Below are positions 7,292 to 14,009 of a DNA stretch of 37,197 nt, in pieces. The translations under genes were made by a program, and so were the position numbers. Each line of letters begins with the position of its first letter. Positions within the stretch are counted from its first letter, which is position 1. The stretch comes from Acidobacteriota bacterium (lineage in GTDB: Bacteria; Acidobacteriota; Thermoanaerobaculia; Multivoradales; J023). The notes under the pieces are model-generated. The model saw nothing but the letters and a program-made list of their open reading frames with translations. It searched no databases and was not told the DNA's origin. The stretch covers positions 1-37,197 of the forward strand of contig JAJCXO010000277.1 of assembly GCA_029263395.1 (NCBI GenBank), in the 5' to 3' direction.

Positions 7292-9498
7292 CATCCCCTC
7301 ACCGTGTTAGGACGCTGGTCGAGGCGGTGGCAGCGATGCTGACGGCCTGGGTGCTTCGCGGGTGCCTCGGCGTCGAAGATCCATTTCGCGACACGTTTTG
7401 GATCCTTCCCTTGGTGGTCGCGGCACTGCGTGCCATCGAACGTCACACTGAGATTCGGCGGGCCCCACAACGCAACCAGTGGCTGGCGACGTTGACTCTC
7501 GGCGGTTGGATTCTCCTGACCATTTTTCGTCAACGCCTCGGCCTGGTGGCCACTGATTGGTTCCTGGCGGCAGGCTTTTTGCTGTTGCTCTTCCAGCGGG
7601 TGGCGACGCTGCTGATCGGTTTGCGCCCCAGCCTTGGCCGAGAACTCCCACGGCGGCCCCCCCTTGCCTTCTTCTTTCTGCCTTTGGTGGTCTATCTGGC
7701 GATTCAACCGTGGTCGAGCGCCCATCGGCAGCCGGATGGTGACGAGCCCTACTACCTGCTGGTGGCCCACAGCTTGGCTTATGACCTCGACGTCGACTTG
7801 AGCAACAACTACGACGCCGACTGGCAACACTTCATGACGCGACGGATCGAACCGCAGCCCGGCGATCCGGTCGGTACCGATGGTGAAATCTATTCGCGCC
7901 ATGGCTTCCTGTTGCCGTTGGTATTGGCTCCTGCCTACCGCCTCGCCGGCCTCAAGGGTGCAATGTGGATCATGGCCGCGCTGACGGCTGCCCTCGCCTG
8001 GATGGTCTTGCGCCTTGCCTATCGTTACATGCCCGGGTCGCCATCGGCGGCGCTGTTGGCCTACGGTATCGTCGGCTTCAGCCCACCCTTGCTGCTCTAC
8101 AGCTACCAAATCTGGGTCGAAGTCCCCGCTGCGTTGCTGCTGAGCCTTGCTCTCGACCGCCTACTAGACCTGCGACAGATCGACCAACCGCGCCCTTCAC
8201 AACTCGCAGCGTTGGCGGGTCCAACGTTGTTGTTACCGATTCTAAAAATGCGTTTCGGGCTTTTGGTGGCGCCATTACTCCTACTCGCCGTGTGGCGGTC
8301 CCGCGGGCGTAACCTTACGCTCGGCTGGCTGGGTGGTGCCCTCGCGGTGTTGGCGGCGAGCCTGATGGCGTTCAACGCTCTGCGCTTCGGCAATCCCTTA
8401 CGAATCTACTCATGGAGCGAGCTCGATCTGCTGCAGTATTCCGTCATGGATTTTGCACGCGGCGGCCTCGGCATGTTCTACGACTGCGCTTTTGGACTGT
8501 TTCCGAATGCTCCGATCTGGTTCTTGCTGCTGCCAGCCTGCGGCCTCCTGATCCGCCGCCGTGCGCCGTTGCTGATCGACTCACTGATGATCTGTGGACC
8601 CTACGTGTTGTTGATCGCACCTCGGATCGAATGGTTTGGCGGCTGGGCGCCCCCGTTTCGCTACCCCTTGGTTTTCCTACCCCTATTGGCAGTCGCTCTG
8701 ATTCCGATACTCGACCAACGGTGGCGCCCCGGAGTGCGTACTCTGGCCATGGCACTGGCGGCCCTCACCTTGGTCTTGACCGTGGTGTGGGTGGTCATCC
8801 CTGGCTGGACCTACAACTTCGCCGATGGTCGTACCCATCTGCTAGACCAAGCCGGCAACCGGTTGGGTGCCGACATCGCACGATTCTTTCCCAGCACGGT
8901 GCGGCCTCGACCCGCTACCTGGTGGTGGATCGCCACCTCTGTGCTGGCGATCCCTGTTGGTATGCGATTGGACGCCAGACGCCGGCTGACGGGCAATCAA
9001 CCTGCAACGACCTGGGGTGTGGCGGCATTGATACTGTTGCTGCCGACGCTGATGTTCGCTAATCGCACACTACCGACCCGGGTTGTCCATTTTGAAGATG
9101 CATTCGTCTTTCGACCACGAGGGATAGTTTATCCGCCGCCCTGGGTACTGCAACGTCCAACCTTTACTGGGGCTTGGACCTTACCCGCCGGACGCTGGCT
9201 GGCAGCACCGGTGACCGCGGGCGGTGAACGGGTCACCATCCGACTGTTCGCGCTTCCAGAAGCCCAACAGCCGGTACACCTGTGGATCGGCGCAGGCGAG
9301 CACCAGCTGGCGAAGCTCGACCTGCAAACGGCGGTTGCTGAGCAACCGTCTAACGCGAAGCAGCAGTCTGGCACGGCACAGCAAGAGTGGCCGAGCACCA
9401 CCCTAGGGCCAATCGAATGGCCTAGCGGTGAACCGCTGGTGATCCGCACTCTCGAAGGCTCCCTGAGCCTCGACCGGGCAGAGCTCACATGGCAGTGA
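7288..9498 (+). CDS. GT-C-like integral membrane glycosyltransferase
   Basis: A 736-residue protein with about 12 hydrophobic helices (to about residue 600) and a C-terminal beta-rich domain. The first large loop carries GDEPYYLL (D152, E153), then LSNNYDADW and GEIYSRHGF. An acidic pair in this loop is the hallmark of GT-C enzymes such as the ArnT/GT39/GT83 families, which take a sugar from a polyprenyl phosphate donor on the outer face of the inner membrane. This suits the GT2 at the left edge, which could make such a donor. The specific family is not recognised. It overlaps the preceding gene by 4 bp and the next by 10 bp, so translational coupling is likely. The Gln/Ser-rich stretch near residues 688-706 looks like a linker. 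Confidence 0.78.
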   Translation: MTSPHRVRTLVEAVAAMLTAWVLRGCLGVEDPFRDTFWILPLVVAALRAIERHTEIRRAPQRNQWLATLTLGGWILLTIFRQRLGLVATDWFLAAGFLLLLFQRVATLLIGLRPSLGRELPRRPPLAFFFLPLVVYLAIQPWSSAHRQPDGDEPYYLLVAHSLAYDLDVDLSNNYDADWQHFMTRRIEPQPGDPVGTDGEIYSRHGFLLPLVLAPAYRLAGLKGAMWIMAALTAALAWMVLRLAYRYMPGSPSAALLAYGIVGFSPPLLLYSYQIWVEVPAALLLSLALDRLLDLRQIDQPRPSQLAALAGPTLLLPILKMRFGLLVAPLLLLAVWRSRGRNLTLGWLGGALAVLAASLMAFNALRFGNPLRIYSWSELDLLQYSVMDFARGGLGMFYDCAFGLFPNAPIWFLLLPACGLLIRRRAPLLIDSLMICGPYVLLIAPRIEWFGGWAPPFRYPLVFLPLLAVALIPILDQRWRPGVRTLAMALAALTLVLTVVWVVIPGWTYNFADGRTHLLDQAGNRLGADIARFFPSTVRPRPATWWWIATSVLAIPVGMRLDARRRLTGNQPATTWGVAALILLLPTLMFANRTLPTRVVHFEDAFVFRPRGIVYPPPWVLQRPTFTGAWTLPAGRWLAAPVTAGGERVTIRLFALPEAQQPVHLWIGAGEHQLAKLDLQTAVAEQPSNAKQQSGTAQQEWPSTTLGPIEWPSGEPLVIRTLEGSLSLDRAELTWQ

Positions 9499-10454
9499 CT
9501 TCTGCACCGCCGCGCCTGAGCGTCATTGTCCCGACTCTGGGATGGAGCCGTTGGCTGACCGAATGCCTCGACGCCCTACACCAGCAATCAGATCATAACC
9601 TGGAGATACTTCTCGTCAGCCAAGGCGACGGGCGTCATCAAAGTCGCAAGCACCGAGCTGAAGAGCTGGCTGATGTCGTGTTACAACTCGACGAGAACAA
9701 AGGTTTTGCTACCGCCAACAATCGCGGTCTGACCGCTTGCCGAGGCGAATACATAGCCACGGTCAACGATGACGCGATCGTCGATCCCGATTGGAGCGAC
9801 GCGCTACTGTCGGCCCTCGACAGTGACCCTGACCTGGCCGCCGTCCAAGGGATCAACCTCATGCTCGACGATCCGTCAAGGATCGACGGCGCCGGCCTGG
9901 CCTGGAATCATCACTGGCAAGCCGTCCAGATCGGCCACGGTAAACCTGTCACGACGCTGTCGAGCACACCCACCGAAATCTTCGGCGTCTCGGCAACGGC
10001 GGCAATTTATCGCCGCTCGGCCCTGGAGAAGGTCAGCGGCCGCCGACTTGAAGCGTTCGACCCTCGACTCTTCGCCTACTACGAAGACGTGGATCTGGCC
10101 TGCCGTCTAAAGGCTGCTGGGTATCGCGCGCTGCGGGTCCCGGCGGCACGCGCCCGACACGCGGGATCGGTCAGCGGCCGCAAGCTGGCAGGGGGTAGCG
10201 CAACCTTGATCTACCGTAACCGTCTTCTGGTTTTGGCCAAGCTCCTCGGGCGCTCAATCTGGCCTCGCTCACCTCGAATCCTGACGCGCGATATCGTCGA
10301 TCTCTGGCAGGCCGCGGCGCGCCGGGATCGCGCCGCTGTTGCTGGCATTCTTGCAGGCCTTGCCGGTGCGCTGCGTCAGGCACCCTATTTTGCCCATTTC
10401 GGGCCGCCAACCATCCCGCTGGCAGAACTGAGCCGCTTTCGAGTCGACCGATGA
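9489..10454 (+). CDS. GT2 family glycosyltransferase (rhamnosyltransferase-like)
   Basis: A 321-residue soluble GT-A enzyme. The N-terminal LSVIVPTLGWSRWL begins the nucleotide-binding fold, ENKGFATANNRG is the conserved donor-site block, and NDDA (about residues 94-97) is the DxD-equivalent metal site. The acceptor side has FGVSATAAIYRR and FDPRLFAYYEDVDLACRLKAAG, whose ED is the probable catalytic acid/base region. This pattern matches the rhamnosyltransferase-like GT2 enzymes of O-antigen and exopolysaccharide clusters. Linkage and sugar are unknown. Overlaps on both sides (10 bp upstream, 4 bp downstream) place it inside the glycan operon. Confidence 0.9.
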   Translation: MAVTSAPPRLSVIVPTLGWSRWLTECLDALHQQSDHNLEILLVSQGDGRHQSRKHRAEELADVVLQLDENKGFATANNRGLTACRGEYIATVNDDAIVDPDWSDALLSALDSDPDLAAVQGINLMLDDPSRIDGAGLAWNHHWQAVQIGHGKPVTTLSSTPTEIFGVSATAAIYRRSALEKVSGRRLEAFDPRLFAYYEDVDLACRLKAAGYRALRVPAARARHAGSVSGRKLAGGSATLIYRNRLLVLAKLLGRSIWPRSPRILTRDIVDLWQAAARRDRAAVAGILAGLAGALRQAPYFAHFGPPTIPLAELSRFRVDR

Positions 10455-11389
10455 CTGCGGTGGGTGTCCAACTGAGCGCGGTGGTTATTCACTGGCGAGA
10501 CGAGGCCAATCTCGCTGAGCTAGTCGCAGCTTGGCCGAAGAATCCAGCGTATGAACTGCTGGTGGTCGACAATAGCGGTTCACTCAATGGGCTTCCAGCG
10601 CCGACGCGCCATCTCACCCCCGAGCACAACCTCGGTTTTGCTGGCGGCGTCAACCTCGGCACCCGCGAGGCGCAAGCCCCGTGGATTCTGATCCTCAACG
10701 CTGACGCCCGACCTGAGCCAGGGGCCCTCGAGACTCTGGCCGCAACCTCGAAGGCTCTCCCCGCGGCCTCCGGTTTAGTGCCGGCATTGGTCGGACCCAA
10801 CGGTGAGCCCCAACACCGTTGGCAGTTGCAGCCACTTCCAACCCCCGGGACCCTTGTGCTGCAGACGTTGTTTCTCGCCGGCCAACGAGGTGCTGCGACC
10901 GCACCACCCCGAGGCGCCTCGATCGAGCAACCGGCGGCAGCAGCGTTATTGCTGCGGCGCGAGGTGCTGGATCAACTCGGGGGCTTCGACGAAGGTTTCT
11001 TTCCGGCCTGGTTCGAAGATGTCGACATTGCCCGGCGGCTGGCCGACGCTGGTCATCACTTGGTTTATGAACCCGGAGCGCGATTCCAGCACATGGGTGG
11101 CGCAACGGTGCCAACCCTCGGTTACGGCCCCTTTCTGTGGATCTACTACCGTAACCTGCTGCGCTACCTTCGCTTGCACCATGGCGTCAGCTGGACCGTT
11201 CTCGCGAGCCTGACGCTATCGCTCGGCATGCTGTTACGACTCATCACCCTGCCGTTGCGCCGACCACGCCGAGCACGGAGCCGACGCCAAGCTGCTGCGG
11301 GTCTATTGGCGGTCATCGGTGGCGTGATGAGCGGTTGGCTTTGGCCGGCAAGTTATCGGAGGCGGTTCTCGCCCGAGGAGCGTGAATGA
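10451..11389 (+). CDS. GT2 family glycosyltransferase
   Basis: A 312-residue GT-A glycosyltransferase, second of three consecutive GT2 genes. It has EHNLGFAGGVN (donor-site block), LNADARPEPG (metal site) and FDEGFFPAWFEDVDIARRLADAG (acceptor/catalytic block). After the catalytic domain a hydrophobic segment (about residues 253-272) and a basic stretch suggest membrane association. Start ATG and stop TGA both overlap the neighbours by 4 bp. It presumably adds one residue to the repeat unit or core of the surface glycan made by this operon. Confidence 0.9.
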   Translation: MTAVGVQLSAVVIHWRDEANLAELVAAWPKNPAYELLVVDNSGSLNGLPAPTRHLTPEHNLGFAGGVNLGTREAQAPWILILNADARPEPGALETLAATSKALPAASGLVPALVGPNGEPQHRWQLQPLPTPGTLVLQTLFLAGQRGAATAPPRGASIEQPAAAALLLRREVLDQLGGFDEGFFPAWFEDVDIARRLADAGHHLVYEPGARFQHMGGATVPTLGYGPFLWIYYRNLLRYLRLHHGVSWTVLASLTLSLGMLLRLITLPLRRPRRARSRRQAAAGLLAVIGGVMSGWLWPASYRRRFSPEERE

Positions 11390-12465
11390 AGGCTCGGTTG
11401 GGTGAACGGGTTGCGGTCTGCATTGTGACCTACGGCTCCGCTGCAGACCTGCCGGCGTGTTTTGCCGCGATAGCGGCACAAGATCATCAACCGCTCGACG
11501 TGATTGTCGTCGACTGTGCCAGTACCGACGGCAGCGCCGAAGTTGCCCGCCAAACTGATATCCCGGGGGTCCGCAAGGAGATTGTCGCACTCGACCGGAA
11601 CCTCGGCTTCGCGGGGGGCATGAACACTGCCTTCCGACACACCGACGCCAACTACCTGCTGACGCTCAATGCCGACGCCCGACCCGAGCCAGACTACGTG
11701 CGCCGCCTGCTGACCAGACTCACCACCACCCCGCGTGCTGGTGCGGTAACTGGCCGCTTGGTGCGACCCAAGGGTCCAGCGTCAGGACAGCGTCTGATCG
11801 ATGCTTGTGGCATGCGATTGACCTCCACTTGGCGCCATCTCGACCGCGGTTCGGGAGAAGTCGACCGAAGTCAGTGGAACGAAGCACGAGAGGTGTTCGG
11901 CGCCACCGGTGCCGCAACTCTCTTTGCCCGTTCGGCCCTCAATGACGTGGCCTTCGAAGATTCAGTGATCGAGGATTCGGCGATCGAAGGACTAGCGATC
12001 GAAGGACCAGCAACCAAACGACCAGCGACCAGACCTATGATCTTCGATCCATTGTTCCATTCCTTCCGCGAGGATGCCGAGCTCTGCTTCCGGCTTCAAG
12101 AGCGAGGCTGGCGAGTCATCTATGAACCAGCTGCGGTGACTGAGCACCGTCGACGAGTGCTCCCTGACCGCCGACGCCAGCTATCGGCAGCGGTGAATTA
12201 CCACTCGCTCAAGAATCGCTATCTACTGCGGGCCTATCACCAGACCCGAAACAACTTCTGGCGCACCTTGGTACCAACTACAGCACGGGACCTTCAAGCT
12301 CTAATCTACGTGTTGCTCTTCGAACACACATCGTTGCCGGCCTACTCCTGGCTTTGGCACCATCGGCTCCAGATCCGCGACCGACGACGGATGATCCAGC
12401 GCCGTCGGACAGAACCTCCCGAAACGATCAACCGCTGGTTCAAACGCGACAGCCTGCCACTCTGA
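11386..12465 (+). CDS. GT2 family glycosyltransferase with internal 5-residue repeats
   Basis: A 359-residue GT-A enzyme. DRNLGFAGGMN and LNADARPEPD are the donor and metal-site blocks, and FGATGAATLFARSAL begins the acceptor half. The expected catalytic block reads FDPLFHSFREDAELCFRLQERG. Between these two blocks lies an insertion of about 25 residues made of five 5-residue repeats (DSVIE, DSAIE, GLAIE, GPATK, RPATR), which the two sister enzymes upstream lack. The frame is intact, so the gene is probably functional. It is the last gene of the plus-strand glycan operon and converges on the phosphatase gene. Substrate unknown. Confidence 0.88.
   Translation: MKARLGERVAVCIVTYGSAADLPACFAAIAAQDHQPLDVIVVDCASTDGSAEVARQTDIPGVRKEIVALDRNLGFAGGMNTAFRHTDANYLLTLNADARPEPDYVRRLLTRLTTTPRAGAVTGRLVRPKGPASGQRLIDACGMRLTSTWRHLDRGSGEVDRSQWNEAREVFGATGAATLFARSALNDVAFEDSVIEDSAIEGLAIEGPATKRPATRPMIFDPLFHSFREDAELCFRLQERGWRVIYEPAAVTEHRRRVLPDRRRQLSAAVNYHSLKNRYLLRAYHQTRNNFWRTLVPTTARDLQALIYVLLFEHTSLPAYSWLWHHRLQIRDRRRMIQRRRTEPPETINRWFKRDSLPL
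11959..12033 (+). repeat. 15-bp in-frame tandem repeat (5 units)
   Basis: Five contiguous 15-bp units start at 11959, 11974, 11989, 12004 and 12019. The first three share a GCGATCGA-like 3' part; the last two drift to ACCAGCRACCARA. The reading frame is kept, so the array adds 25 residues to the GT2 protein just before its catalytic ED block. Confidence 0.75.
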
Positions 12466-12491
12466 CCCGGGATGTCACAGTAGGCCGATAG

Positions 12492-12508
12492 CTGAGGTCA
12501 AGCCTCAG
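12492..12508. terminator. hairpin at a convergent gene junction
   Basis: CTGAGG (12492-12497) pairs with CCTCAG (12503-12508) around TCAAG. It spans the stop codon of the minus-strand phosphatase gene, 27 bp after the stop of the plus-strand GT2. A bidirectional terminator is plausible, but no T-run is present. Confidence 0.3.
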
Positions 12509-13758
12509 AGCTTGCGGACGACCAACGCTGTAAGGTCGTCATTCTGTGGCACTTCACCCGCAAACGAGATCACAGCGTTGTGCATTGCAGCAATGATCTC
12601 CTCCGCTGGCTGGTCCTTGTGCGTCCGGATCAGCTCCTGAAGCCGATCAATGCCGAACTGCTCCCCAAGTTGATTCTCCCATTCGAAGAAGCCATCGGTC
12701 AGCAACACCATGATGTCTCCAGAGACCATGTTGAAGTCTTCTGCGGCTGGCCACGGCACATCCGGGAAAATCCCAAGCGGGATGCCATGGGCATTCTGCC
12801 TCACAACCCGATCTTCCCCCGCCAGATAACGCAATACAGGGCCATGCCCAGCGCTCAAGAACGACAATGTGTCACCTTTGAGGAAGCCAAGCACTGCAGT
12901 GACCGAGCGACTGTCCGGCAAATCCTCATAGAGCAGCTGATTGACTCGACGAACCACCTCGGTCAGATCGTCAGTGACGAAGGTCGTGGCTCGGAAAAGG
13001 GAACGACAAGTTGCCATCATCAAGGCGGCGCCAATGCCGTGGCCGGTCGCGTCCGCCAGCACCAACGCAAGTGAGCCGCTCGGCAACACGTAATGATCCC
13101 AAAAATCGCCACCGGTATCGTCCGCTGGATCATTCCACCCGGCAATGTCGAATCCCGCCACCGTCGGGTCACCGTTCGGCAGCAACCCTTGCTGAATGCT
13201 CCGGGCCAGCTTGAGATCACGCTCGATCTGCTGCTTCTGGGCATAATGCTCAAGCAGAAGGTGGCGTTGGACGGCTACTCCAACCTGAGCGTCGAAGACC
13301 TTGATCAGCTCGTTGTCCCAAGGATCCAACGGCGGAATATTGTGGACTTGAAGGACACCCACAATGTTCTGCCCATCATCGAGCAGGGGCAACATCATCA
13401 AATTACAGGTTTCGGAGCTGGTGTCGGCATCGAGACCACTGTCGAATCGACTATCGATTGACGGCTGGTCGATTTCGAGCCGCTGACCGCTAGTCACAAC
13501 CTCGAGAGCCATCACCTTTTGCATTCGAAACCTTGGAACACCAGCGTCTTCCGGTCGCCACAGGGTATCTCGCCCGCGATCGTAGAGTAGAAGCGCCGCA
13601 TGCTCACACTCCAACACTTTGCAAGCGGCACGTTCCACCGCCAACACCAAGTGGGCAAGATTGTCGGTCACCGACAGCTCCAAGGAAACTTCCAGAACTG
13701 CCTGGAGGTCAGCGATGTGCTTCTGGTGGTCTATCGAAGGCTGGTGATGCTGATCCAT
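12505..13758 (-). CDS. GAF domain/SpoIIE-type PPM serine phosphatase
   Basis: A 417-residue cytoplasmic protein of RsbU-like layout. An N-terminal GAF domain (about residues 25-165) is followed by a short coiled coil (QQIERDLKLARSIQQGLLP), then a SpoIIE/PPM phosphatase domain (about 190-415). Metal-ligand motifs are intact: DDTGGDFWD, DATGHG, SAGHGP and LLTDGF. In known systems such phosphatases dephosphorylate STAS-domain anti-anti-sigma factors in partner switching. No STAS or RsbW gene is in this window, so the partner is elsewhere or different. The ATG at 13758 is preferred; a TTG at 13773 would add five residues. It is divergent from the pseudokinase receptor at 14010, and a shared signal is possible. 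Confidence 0.9.
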   Translation of the reverse strand: MDQHHQPSIDHQKHIADLQAVLEVSLELSVTDNLAHLVLAVERAACKVLECEHAALLLYDRGRDTLWRPEDAGVPRFRMQKVMALEVVTSGQRLEIDQPSIDSRFDSGLDADTSSETCNLMMLPLLDDGQNIVGVLQVHNIPPLDPWDNELIKVFDAQVGVAVQRHLLLEHYAQKQQIERDLKLARSIQQGLLPNGDPTVAGFDIAGWNDPADDTGGDFWDHYVLPSGSLALVLADATGHGIGAALMMATCRSLFRATTFVTDDLTEVVRRVNQLLYEDLPDSRSVTAVLGFLKGDTLSFLSAGHGPVLRYLAGEDRVVRQNAHGIPLGIFPDVPWPAAEDFNMVSGDIMVLLTDGFFEWENQLGEQFGIDRLQELIRTHKDQPAEEIIAAMHNAVISFAGEVPQNDDLTALVVRKL

Positions 13759-13948
13759 CGTCCAGATTCTCAATGCCTTGCCATATCCAGGGCTCTATGA
13801 TCGGTTCAATTGACTGCAACTATACGCCATTGCTGCTGGCAGTATTCAATCCGAACCCGTCCTCTTGCTGCTGAAGAGCACGGCAGCCTGTTTGATAGAG
13901 TGCGAGCGCAGCTAACGTATCGATCGGTGCCAGGCGGACCTTCCCGCT

Positions 13949-13989
13949 GCTCCGCCAGCCGCAGCCGACTTTTGGTCGGCCCGCGGAGC
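13949..13989 (+). promoter_or_regulatory. interrupted hairpin in the leader of the receptor gene
   Basis: An inner stem GCCGAC (13964-13969)/GTCGGC (13975-13980) sits inside an outer stem GCTCCGC (13949-13955)/GCGGAGC (13983-13989). The structure ends 9 nt before the GGGAG ribosome binding site at 13999. It could affect translation of the TTG-started gene. No T-tract follows, so a terminator is less likely. Confidence 0.45.
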
Positions 13990-14009
13990 ACCGAAAATGG
14001 GAGTCTGAC

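Noticed and set aside
7171-8109. 312-residue minus-strand frame
   Set aside because: Antisense to the ends of two membrane protein genes with clear helices; Gln/Arg-rich shadow with no domain.
13892-13918. sigma-70 promoter TTGATA/TAACGT upstream of the receptor gene
   Set aside because: The spacer is 15 bp and the -10 matches only about half the consensus, so it was not listed as a promoter.
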